Source: JALZHR01 sp036389695 (GTDB lineage Bacteria > Acidobacteriota > Blastocatellia > Pyrinomonadales > Pyrinomonadaceae). From it: a stretch of 27,664 nt of DNA. Positions 7,900 to 14,840 of the stretch are shown one piece after another (the first letter of the stretch is position 1; the number at the start of each line of letters is the position of its first letter). The notes beneath the pieces were generated by a model, which ran no database searches, was not told the origin of the DNA, and was given only the letters and a program-made list of their open reading frames with translations. The DNA lies in NCBI GenBank assembly GCA_036389695.1, contig DASVWG010000162.1, positions 1 through 27,664 on the forward strand, written 5' to 3'. Both the position numbers and the translations under genes were made by a program.

Positions 7900-7951
7900 A
7901 TCGAAAGAGAGAATATATGTAGCTCAAAGGCGTAAAAGCTCTCACAAGTGT

Positions 7952-8563
7952 TTAAATATAAGGCTTTCCGAGCTCAAATTTCTCCCGCACCTTTGAAACC
8001 AGCATTCCGGTCGCGTGTTGATAATGCGGCTGGTCAACAATAGATGTCCAGTTGCCGCCCCATTCCAGTTTATCGAGACCGGCGGCGAGCGCGGTTTGCC
8101 CGGCTTTCTTATACAGCGGCGATTCTTCCAGATAAGCGCCGGCGGCGGTGAAAATGCCCACGTCCCAGCCGATTCCAAAATTGTGATTGCTCTGCCCGCC
8201 GCGCGCATTGGTCACAATCTTTCCCGGATTGCCAAAGCGTCCTTGTTTGAAAAGCACGTTTTGTTCAGCGTATGTGCGCGTTCCCGAAATAATTCGCGCA
8301 TTGATTCCCGCCTCGCGAATTACTTTCAGACTGCGCCGCGCCAATTCCTGCGCTTTCGGATGTAAAGTGCGAATACATCTTTCCGTGCGAGCGTCGAAAA
8401 TGCCGAAAATACCGGCAATCTCGACAAATTTGACTTCAAAGGCGTTGACGGCGCGGTCGGTGTTAGCTCCCCAATCGCCGTCAATCCTATCGGTATAGAA
8501 TCCGGCAGATTTTAAAAGCCTCTGCAGAAAAACAACATCATCTTCAAATAATCTGGTACTCAT
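7952..8563 (-). CDS. M15-type peptidoglycan peptidase with N-terminal cell-wall-binding segment
   Basis: The 203-residue protein looks like an endolysin-type L-alanyl-D-glutamate or D-Ala-D-Ala peptidase. Residues about 8-45 (LQRLLKSAGFY ... DGDWGANT) resemble a peptidoglycan-binding repeat of the PG_binding_1 type. The M15 core follows: SGTR (93-96), then SNH with zinc ligand His127, Asp134 in GWD, and His180 in DQPHYQ. There is no signal peptide, as in phage endolysins, so reaching the wall would need a holin, another exporter or lysis of the cell. A strong ribosome site (GGAGG, on the plus strand 8572-8576) sets the start. It is the downstream gene of a two-gene set with the GH19-like gene, 86 bp away. 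Confidence 0.8.
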   Translation of the reverse strand: MSTRLFEDDVVFLQRLLKSAGFYTDRIDGDWGANTDRAVNAFEVKFVEIAGIFGIFDARTERCIRTLHPKAQELARRSLKVIREAGINARIISGTRTYAEQNVLFKQGRFGNPGKIVTNARGGQSNHNFGIGWDVGIFTAAGAYLEESPLYKKAGQTALAAGLDKLEWGGNWTSIVDQPHYQHATGMLVSKVREKFELGKPYI

Positions 8564-8649
8564 CGAAAAAACCTCCGTTTAGAATGAAGTCAAAACTCGA
8601 ACGCGCCGCCTGACCACGGCATCTCTGCCACTTTCTCAAGAATATTTTC

Positions 8650-9234
8650 CTACTGCGTATAGCTAATCGCCGCGTAGAAATTTTTGGCGTGACCGGCGAT
8701 TAAATTCGCTTTGTCCGTGCCGTTGATAATGCGGCGGGCGTTGACCCAGTCTTCTTTGGTCGCCGAAAAATAATCCGACAGTTTTTTGCCCGTAAACGTG
8801 CCGTTGGTCATCCCGTAGAACATAATTTTCACGCAGTTGTCCAGTTCCAGCGCCAGCTCCGGCTTGTTGACCAAATCGACGCCGAGAATTTTGCTGAAAT
8901 TCGTGTAGTTTTTGCGTCCGGTAATCTGGACAAAACCTCTGCCCTTGAACCGCAGCCCGTCGCCCGGCTCGGTGTTGCCTAAATCCTTGCGCCCGTCGTA
9001 TTTTTTGAAATACGAATCGGGTCCGTATTCGACGATGCCCTGAAATTTTTTGTCCGTCTCGTGATACACGGTCGCCAGCATATACGCCAGCCAGCGGTCG
9101 TCCTGCTTGGCGTTTTTCGATTCCCACTGGTCGAAAATAGCGTTTACGCCGTCAACCTGCTTTTGCGTCAGGGCTTTGCCGAATAACGTGTTGCGCACGT
9201 GGTCAAAAAAGAATTTGCGATTTATTTTACTCAT
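8650..9234 (-). CDS. GH19-like lysozyme/chitinase (endolysin type)
   Basis: This 194-residue protein has the lysozyme-like GH19 fold found in phage and bacterial 'putative chitinases', which cut glycan strands of chitin or peptidoglycan. The signature FKGRGFVQITGRKNY (96-110) is characteristic. Glu59 in the HET motif is the likely general acid, and Glu89 in GNTEPGDG could be the second acidic residue. There is no signal peptide. The start is supported by AAGGA at plus-strand 9243-9247, 8 nt before the ATG. It lies upstream of the M15 peptidase on the same strand, so both bonds of the wall could be cut by one transcript. No integrase, holin or phage structural gene is near. The substrate, chitin or murein, cannot be told from sequence; the partner suggests murein. 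Confidence 0.85.
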   Translation of the reverse strand: MSKINRKFFFDHVRNTLFGKALTQKQVDGVNAIFDQWESKNAKQDDRWLAYMLATVYHETDKKFQGIVEYGPDSYFKKYDGRKDLGNTEPGDGLRFKGRGFVQITGRKNYTNFSKILGVDLVNKPELALELDNCVKIMFYGMTNGTFTGKKLSDYFSATKEDWVNARRIINGTDKANLIAGHAKNFYAAISYTQ

Positions 9235-9278
9235 AGATTTTGTCCTTTCACTGTATGTAATTTAAAACTACCGAAATT

Positions 9279-9292
9279 TATCATTTCTGAAA
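9279..9292. promoter_or_regulatory. Near-copy of the TATCA-N4-TGATA operator, upstream of the lytic genes
   Basis: TATCATTTCTGAAA differs from the operator half TATCATTTCTGATA at 9421-9434 by one base. It lies 45 bp upstream of the GH19-like start codon, so it may bind the same regulator as the tandem sites. It is a single site and could be chance in AT-rich DNA. Confidence 0.4.
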
Positions 9293-9327
9293 CCAAATAA
9301 TCAAAGCTATTTTTTACGAAAAGGTAA

Positions 9328-9343
9328 TGCTAATTTTGTTCCG
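9328..9343 (-). promoter_or_regulatory. Weak sigma-54-like element facing the lytic genes
   Basis: On the minus strand GGAACAAAATTAGCA has the GG-N10-GC spacing (GG at 9342-9341, GC at 9330-9329) but three mismatches to GGCACG-N4-TTGCW. Transcription would start near 9317, about 83 nt before the GH19-like gene, and the tandem operator at 9418-9458 would be centred about 120 bp upstream of it. The geometry fits an enhancer-dependent promoter; the sequence match alone is not convincing. Confidence 0.25.
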
Positions 9344-9417
9344 CAAAATTAATTTGGCAATCGAGTCTTTATTTATAAGTATTTTTTTCAAATTGTAAAG
9401 AATTTCTTTGTTTCGAG

Positions 9418-9458
9418 CTATATCATTTCTGATAGTTTGGCTATCAGAAATGATATAG
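9418..9458. promoter_or_regulatory. Tandem operator (2x TATCA-N4-TGATA) upstream of the FHA activator gene
   Basis: TATCATTTCTGATA (9421-9434) and TATCAGAAATGATA (9442-9455) are both palindromes and start 21 bp apart, two helical turns. The whole block is also a perfect 18-bp inverted repeat (9418-9435 with 9441-9458). It lies 55 bp before the activator start codon and 184 bp from the divergent GH19-like gene, so it can serve either. The same arrangement recurs at 14162-14197. Its size and symmetry suit a dimeric Fis-type helix-turn-helix protein. Confidence 0.8.
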
Positions 9459-9512
9459 GTTATGATGCTTGACGAGTTCCGCTGAGGTTCGTTCGCTTGA
9501 AGGAAATTAAAA

Positions 9513-11393
9513 ATGGAGCCCAAATTAGTTTTTACAAACGGCGCAAAAGAGTCCGAAGCTTTCCCTTTGAAAGAGATTGAGTCGGTCACGCTGGGGCGCG
9601 CCGAAACTAATGAAATCGTTCTTATCGACGGCGATGTCTCGCGCCGCCACTGCACGATTAAGCAAGTCAACGGCAGTTATTATCTGACGGATCTGGACAG
9701 CCGCAACGGGACGTTTCTGAACGACGCGCCGGTTAAAGAAGCTGTCTTAAGGCACGGTGATTGCATTCGCATCGGCAAAACTCTCATTTCGTTTCGGACA
9801 GATGAAGAAGTGAATGCGATGCCTTTCGATAATAATTTTCAATTCGATAATGGTGCCCTGATTACCCGTTCCGAGCTTCGACTTTCGCTCGAACCGCGCC
9901 TGTCTAAAATGCCGCGCGATTTAAACGCGCTGGCGCGGCTCGGTCGGGCTTTGAACGAAAGCAAGGACACGACCGCTCTGCAAAACCGTTTTCTGGAGAT
10001 AATTCTCGAATTGATTCCGGAGGCGGAGCGCGGCGTCATTCTCCTGTTCGAACACAATCTCAACGAACCGAAGAAACCCGTCTCGGTCGTCAACCGGAAT
10101 CCGCTTGATAAGGACAAAATAACCGTCAGCCGCACCGTCACCGAACACGTCATCAACGAAAAAATCGCTCTGCTCAGCAATGATTTAAGAGACGCCGTGC
10201 TGGAAAACGCCGAGAGCCTGATTGCCAAGCGCGTCGCGGCTTTGTTGTGCGTTCCGCTTGAGCTTAACGAAATGCAGGGCTTGATTTATCTGGATTCGTG
10301 CCAGCCCGACACGAATTTCACCGAAAATCAATTGCAGCAGTTGACGGCGGTTTCCGTTCTGATTTCGGCGGCGCTGGAACAGAGGCTTTCGATTCAGGCT
10401 TTGGAAAAAGAAAACGCGCGCCTGCAAACCGAGCTTGAAATCGAGACGAATCTGATCGGCGTCAGCCAGGAAATAAACAAGGTTTTCCAACTGATTAAAA
10501 AAGTCTCGCCGACCGATTCCAACGTTCTGATAACGGGCGAATCGGGAACCGGAAAAGAACTCGTCGCCCAGACTTTGCATCGCAACAGCCGCCGCTCCGA
10601 CAAGCCTTTCGTCGCGATAAACTGCGCGGTTTTGAACGAGCATCTGCTGGAAAGCGACCTTTTCGGACACGAAAAAGGCTCGTTTACCGGCGCTAGCGCG
10701 CTGAAAAGAGGAAAACTCGAAGTAGCGGACGGCGGAACGGTTTTTCTGGACGAAGTCGGCGAGCTTGCGCCGCACCTGCAGGCAAAGCTGCTGCGCGTTT
10801 TGCAGGAGCGCGAATTCACGCGCGTCGGCGGCGTTCAGACCTTAAAAACAAACGTGCGGATAATCGCCGCGACCAATCAGAATCTACAGGAAAACGTTAA
10901 AAAGGGAAGTTTCCGCGAAGACCTTTTCTTCCGCCTCAATGTCGTGCAGATAAACGTGCCGCCGCTGCGCGAGCGCAAAACGGACATTCCGCTGCTGGCG
11001 CAGCATTTTGTCAATAAATACAGCGAGAAATGCAACCGGAAAGTCGACGGGCTGTCGAAAAAAGCGCGCGAAGTTTTGAGCAATTACGAATGGACGGGCA
11101 ACGTGCGCGAGCTGGAAAACGTCATCGAGCGCGCGATTGTGCTCGGCTCGACCGAAACGATTATGCCCGAAGATTTGCCGGATGAAATCGTCGAAAACAC
11201 AATCTGCACCGAATCGCAGGAAAACGGTTTTCACGGGCAGTTAAAAGAAGCCAAGCGCCGAATCATCGTCTCGGCTCTCATCGAGGCGAGCGGCAATTAC
11301 ACGGAAGCGGCAAACTCGCTCGGCATTCACCCGAACAATCTGCATCGTCTGGTCAAAAGCCTCGGCATCAAGGAAGAAGTCAAAAAAGTCTAA
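9513..11393 (+). CDS. Sigma-54-dependent activator with FHA and GAF sensor domains
   Basis: This bacterial enhancer-binding protein should open sigma-54 promoters by ATP hydrolysis. Its 626 residues are FHA (about 1-97: GR at 28-29, SRRH at 43-46, SRNGT at 63-67, the phosphothreonine-binding set), GAF (about 145-295), AAA+ (about 315-550) and a Fis-type helix-turn-helix (about 580-616). The ATPase has Walker A GESGTGKE (342-349), the sigma-54 contact loop GSFTGA (389-394, Ser for the usual Ala), Walker B VFLDE (410-414) and arginine fingers in FREDLFFR (467-474). There is no response-regulator receiver domain, so input comes through the FHA or GAF domain rather than a histidine kinase. AAGGA at 9500-9504 supports the start. 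The gene is convergent with a Ser/Thr kinase whose stop lies 3 bp away, the likely source of the phosphothreonine signal. The tandem operator at 9418-9458 suggests autoregulation. Confidence 0.95.
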   Translation: MEPKLVFTNGAKESEAFPLKEIESVTLGRAETNEIVLIDGDVSRRHCTIKQVNGSYYLTDLDSRNGTFLNDAPVKEAVLRHGDCIRIGKTLISFRTDEEVNAMPFDNNFQFDNGALITRSELRLSLEPRLSKMPRDLNALARLGRALNESKDTTALQNRFLEIILELIPEAERGVILLFEHNLNEPKKPVSVVNRNPLDKDKITVSRTVTEHVINEKIALLSNDLRDAVLENAESLIAKRVAALLCVPLELNEMQGLIYLDSCQPDTNFTENQLQQLTAVSVLISAALEQRLSIQALEKENARLQTELEIETNLIGVSQEINKVFQLIKKVSPTDSNVLITGESGTGKELVAQTLHRNSRRSDKPFVAINCAVLNEHLLESDLFGHEKGSFTGASALKRGKLEVADGGTVFLDEVGELAPHLQAKLLRVLQEREFTRVGGVQTLKTNVRIIAATNQNLQENVKKGSFREDLFFRLNVVQINVPPLRERKTDIPLLAQHFVNKYSEKCNRKVDGLSKKAREVLSNYEWTGNVRELENVIERAIVLGSTETIMPEDLPDEIVENTICTESQENGFHGQLKEAKRRIIVSALIEASGNYTEAANSLGIHPNNLHRLVKSLGIKEEVKKV

Positions 11394-11396
11394 ATT

Positions 11397-14117
11397 CTAA
11401 AAGTTCTCAATCAGCACCAGATTATTTCGCAGCACGCCGCGCGCGAAAACGATATTTTTCCCGTCAACCGAAAAATCAAACGAAAAAATCCGGTCTGCCG
11501 AAAAATCCGTCAGCTTTTTCGGCGCGCCGCCCGCCAGCGATTGCGCGTAAATGTTTGAGATGCCGTCAACGGTGTCGATGTAGGCGATGGATTTTCCGTC
11601 CGGCGTCCAGCGCAGCGTCGGCAGCAGACTCGGCGAGGCGTCGCCGGAAAAATCAAAAGTATTCAGAAAATTTCCCGTCTCCGCCGAGACGATGGCTAAC
11701 ATCATCGGGTCGTTGTGATTATCGCCGCGCGTCAGGCAGGCGATGGATTTGCCGTCCGGCGAAATCGCCGACCAATGCGACAGTTTTTGCGTTAACTGTA
11801 TCGGCTCGCCGCCTTCGATGGGAACTTTCCAGAGCGTCCGGCGGCGGTCGGTTTGCGCTGAAAAGATGACGAATTTGCCGTCGGGCGTAATTTTCGGGAA
11901 AGACTCGCCGCCTTTATAGGTCAATTGTTTAAGGTCGCCGCCGTCGAAATTCATTCGCCAGATGTGCGGCGTTCTCGTCCGCGAAGAGACGAAAACGATA
12001 GTCTGACCGTCGCCGGAAACCGTCGGATATTCATCGCTGGCTTTTTCGAAGGTCAATTGCCGACGGTTCGTGCCGTCGGCATTCATTATCCATATGTCCG
12101 GATTTCCGCTTTCCATCGAAACAAAGACAATCCGGTTGTCCGGCGTCCAGGTCACGCCGCCGAGACCGTCGTAGCCGCCGCTCGCGAGCCGTTTCGGTTG
12201 GTCGATGCGGGCTAAAAGAGCCGTCGAAATGCTCGAATTTTTATCGTAAGTCGTCGCCAGCAGGCGATTCGAATCTTTATTCAGGCTGATGTTGAAATAA
12301 TCGCTGACCTCGCTGGTGATGTTTTTTGTTTTTCCGTCGGCGCGCGTCAGCTGCACGATTTGATAAAGGTCGGAGCCGAAATCGGCTGCCGTAATCAAAA
12401 GCTTGTTTAAGTCTTTCGTCCAGACGACTCTGCCGACGCGCGCCCATGTTTTCGCGGTTATTCGTTTTTCTTCTCCGCTTTCGACATTAATTTCGACGAC
12501 GCTCATCGAATCGCCTTCGGCAGCCGTTTTTCCGAACGGACAGGCAATCATTTTTCCGTCCGGCGACCAGGCGAGGCTTTCCCGGACGGATTTGATAAAA
12601 AATTCCGGATTTTTCTTTTGCGTCAAAACGCGTTCTTTCGTGCCGTCGAGGCTGGAAATGACGATGCGGTCGATGCCTTCGTCGGGCGTCGAGCGGATAA
12701 AGGCGAACTCGCTGCCGTCCGGCGAAAACGTAATCGCCGAATCGACGTCTTTCACCACTTCCTGCTGCGAGCCGCGCAAGTATGGCGTGCGATAAAGCGT
12801 CCCGCTCGAATTGCCTTCGAATTTGGTGTAATAAATCCAGTCGCCGTTCGGCGAAAAATTCAGATTGCTCAAGGTCGATTGAGAGGGCGGAATAAGCTCG
12901 TTGCCGGCGGTTTCGTCGGTTTGTCTCAGCCAGAGACTTTGCTGCCCGTTCTCGTTTTGGATGTAGGCGATAACTCGCCCGTCCGGCGAAATCGCCGCGT
13001 TGGTCGTGTTGCCGTTGGTCGACAGGCGCGTGGTTTTTATCTGCGTCGGAGGCTCTCCGGAACCATTTCGGAAAAGAAGAAATAACGAAACGATTCCGAT
13101 AAACATCAAACCGATTGCTGCAAACAGAAGAAGAAAGTTTTTTTTCGGCTTTTTGGAAATCAGCTCCGAATAATTTTTAATCGCGACCGATTTGTTTTTA
13201 TTTGGCGGCGCGGATTGATTTGCGGGAAACTGGCTGACGGCTCCGTCGAAAGTGAAATCGCTCTGGCTGAGAAAATAATTTTTCAGATTTTTCAGCGCGT
13301 TGACGAATTCTCGCGCCGTCTGAAAACGGTCGTCTTTTTGTTTTTCCAGCGCTTTGGCGACGACCGTTTCGATTTGCGGCGGAATGCCGGACGCGTCGGG
13401 CACCGGCTGATTCAAAATAGAGGCGATAGTGTCGCTGACCGAAGCGCCGGTAAAAGGCTGTCGCCCCGTGAGCATCTCGAATAAAACCGCGCCCAGCGCC
13501 CAGATGTCCGTGCGGTCGTCAATCGTCTGCCCGCGCAGCTGTTCGGGCGACATATAATTGACCGTGCCCATAATCAAGCCTGACTGCGTGTGGATGACGG
13601 ACGCGGTCGGCGCGTCGGGCGAGCTTTGCAGCGTTTTTTCCAGATTCGTCAGTTTTGCCAAGCCGAAATCGAGGACTTTGACGTAGCCGTCGGGCAAAAT
13701 CATGATGTTTTCCGGCTTGATGTCGCGGTGCACGATGCCCGCCGCGTGCGCCGCCGCCAGCGCGTTCCCGATCTGGATGGCGATGTCGAGAATCTCATCG
13801 AGCGTTAATTTATTTTTATTCAGCCGTTCGCGCAGCGTTTCGCCTTTGATGTATTCGGAGACGATAAAATGAAAATCTTCGTGCTGACCGAATTCGTAAA
13901 GCGTCAAAATATTCGGATGGCTTAAAGTCGAAATCGTTTTGGCTTCCTGACGAAAACGCCGAAGCTTGTCGAGGTCGTCGCTCTGGTTCAAAACCTTGAC
14001 GGCGACAGGGCGTCCGAGCTCGGAATCGTGGGCGAGATAGACTTCGCCCATTCCGCCCTGACCAATCAGAGATTGAATTTCATAACGCTGCAATTTTGTT
14101 CCGGGGGAGAATTTCAC
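11397..14117 (-). CDS. Membrane Ser/Thr protein kinase with C-terminal TolB-like beta-propeller
   Basis: A Hanks-type kinase domain occupies about 11-280 of 906 residues: glycine loop GQGGMGEVY (19-27), Lys41 in VAVKVL, catalytic loop HRDIKPEN (130-137), DFG (150-152) and SPEQLRG (190-196). One membrane segment follows (about 327-350). The rest is a periplasmic propeller of about ten PD40/TolB-type repeats (SPDGRVIAYI, SPDGKSIACL, TPDGKSIAYI and similar), a presumed ligand- or protein-sensing domain. This architecture is frequent in Acidobacteriota. The start is a GTG giving MKFSPGTKLQRYEI, which matches how such kinases begin; no clear ribosome site is visible. Its promoter region contains the tandem operator at 14162-14197. 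The FHA-bearing activator next door is the natural candidate substrate or reader, an inference from context. Confidence 0.95.
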   Translation of the reverse strand: MKFSPGTKLQRYEIQSLIGQGGMGEVYLAHDSELGRPVAVKVLNQSDDLDKLRRFRQEAKTISTLSHPNILTLYEFGQHEDFHFIVSEYIKGETLRERLNKNKLTLDEILDIAIQIGNALAAAHAAGIVHRDIKPENIMILPDGYVKVLDFGLAKLTNLEKTLQSSPDAPTASVIHTQSGLIMGTVNYMSPEQLRGQTIDDRTDIWALGAVLFEMLTGRQPFTGASVSDTIASILNQPVPDASGIPPQIETVVAKALEKQKDDRFQTAREFVNALKNLKNYFLSQSDFTFDGAVSQFPANQSAPPNKNKSVAIKNYSELISKKPKKNFLLLFAAIGLMFIGIVSLFLLFRNGSGEPPTQIKTTRLSTNGNTTNAAISPDGRVIAYIQNENGQQSLWLRQTDETAGNELIPPSQSTLSNLNFSPNGDWIYYTKFEGNSSGTLYRTPYLRGSQQEVVKDVDSAITFSPDGSEFAFIRSTPDEGIDRIVISSLDGTKERVLTQKKNPEFFIKSVRESLAWSPDGKMIACPFGKTAAEGDSMSVVEINVESGEEKRITAKTWARVGRVVWTKDLNKLLITAADFGSDLYQIVQLTRADGKTKNITSEVSDYFNISLNKDSNRLLATTYDKNSSISTALLARIDQPKRLASGGYDGLGGVTWTPDNRIVFVSMESGNPDIWIMNADGTNRRQLTFEKASDEYPTVSGDGQTIVFVSSRTRTPHIWRMNFDGGDLKQLTYKGGESFPKITPDGKFVIFSAQTDRRRTLWKVPIEGGEPIQLTQKLSHWSAISPDGKSIACLTRGDNHNDPMMLAIVSAETGNFLNTFDFSGDASPSLLPTLRWTPDGKSIAYIDTVDGISNIYAQSLAGGAPKKLTDFSADRIFSFDFSVDGKNIVFARGVLRNNLVLIENF

Positions 14118-14161
14118 TGGATAAACTTTTAGATGAATATGGAATTTACGTCTGCATTCTA

Positions 14162-14197
14162 TATCAAAAATGATAGTCTTACTATCAAAATTGATAG
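14162..14197. promoter_or_regulatory. Tandem operator (2x TATCA-N4-TGATA) between the kinase and the orphan gene
   Basis: TATCAAAAATGATA (14162-14175) and TATCAAAATTGATA (14183-14196) start 21 bp apart, exactly as in the copy at 9421/9442, although the N4 cores differ. The block lies 45 bp upstream of the kinase start and is centred about 95 bp upstream of the predicted start site of the sigma-54 promoter at 14249. It is a typical place for an upstream activating sequence of an enhancer-binding protein. Confidence 0.8.
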
Positions 14198-14248
14198 TTT
14201 TTTAAATTTGTTCTAATCAAAAACGCCGTATTTTCCAGCTTATTTAAG

Positions 14249-14264
14249 TGGCACATTTATTGCT
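14249..14264 (+). promoter_or_regulatory. Sigma-54 promoter of the orphan small-protein gene
   Basis: TGGCAC, five bases, TTGCT with GG at 14250-14251 and GC at 14262-14263 matches TGGCACG-N4-TTGCW at all conserved positions except the last G of the -24 box. Transcription should start near 14275. It is the best sigma-54 promoter in the window and is preceded by the tandem operator. Confidence 0.8.
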
Positions 14265-14323
14265 CTCAAAAATGACGGGGAATGCCCTTTCTTTATTCAA
14301 CGTTCAAAAATCTGGAGAAAATT

Positions 14324-14725
14324 ATGCCGGCTGATGATTTTACGAGTTGTAAAACCAAAGATGACTCTAACTACGATTATTTTGCGTGTCAATTCTTTGA
14401 ATCACTGACAAGATACCAGACAACCGACCCGAATGGCTACTGGTTTGGCAGGTTAATTTCTTTCAGTTTTGCGCTGAATAATCTGGGCGGAGACAATTTC
14501 ACCGAAGACAATTTTCGTGAAGACCTCGAAAACGCCGATATTATCATTCACAGCTATGAGCTGGAAGAGGTGAGCTATCAGCCGGTGACAAATTCGACGG
14601 CGGTCGCCGTGACCGGAAAAGTCGTCCTCGATATGACGAAGAACGAAAGCCGTTCGACCGACTCTTACGATTTTTCGTTTCAAATCAGCCCGGGCTGGCT
14701 CGCTTCCAGCGTGACGCTCAGCTAG
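14324..14725 (+). CDS. Small acidic protein of unknown function, sigma-54-controlled
   Basis: I do not recognise this 133-residue protein. It has no signal peptide, membrane segment or known motif. It is acidic, with an aromatic-rich N-terminal part (SNYDYFACQFFESLTRYQ) and a C-terminal half of alternating hydrophobic residues (ELEEVSYQPV, VAVTGKVVLDM, YDFSFQI) that suggests a beta-sheet or barrel. The ATG at 14324 is chosen because GGAGA lies 8 nt upstream and because the sigma-54 promoter would start the transcript near 14275; an in-frame ATG at 14282 would then have a leader of only about 7 nt. The gene is alone between the kinase and a strong terminator, so it is probably the main output of the promoter. 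Confidence 0.75.
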   Translation: MPADDFTSCKTKDDSNYDYFACQFFESLTRYQTTDPNGYWFGRLISFSFALNNLGGDNFTEDNFREDLENADIIIHSYELEEVSYQPVTNSTAVAVTGKVVLDMTKNESRSTDSYDFSFQISPGWLASSVTLS

Positions 14726-14792
14726 CATTTTTTGTTTTCAGTTCCAAACCCCAGCGTTTCACCCAAACGTTTTACAACGCTTCACTCTCTTG

Positions 14793-14840
14793 CAAAATGC
14801 CGCGTTTCTTACCGGAACGCGGCATTTTGTTTTTCATTTT
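14793..14840 (+). terminator. Intrinsic terminator of the orphan gene
   Basis: The stem 14793-14806 with 14816-14829 (CAAAATGCCGCGTT) is a perfect 14 bp, with a 9-nt loop, followed by TTTTTCATTTT. It ends the orphan transcript. The convergent cytochrome gene stops at 14840, so it may share the hairpin, although no T-run follows the stem in that direction. Confidence 0.85.

Noticed and set aside
7952..9234. Prophage
   Set aside because: Only two lytic enzymes are present; there is no integrase, holin, capsid, tail or attachment repeat, and flanks are housekeeping or signalling genes.
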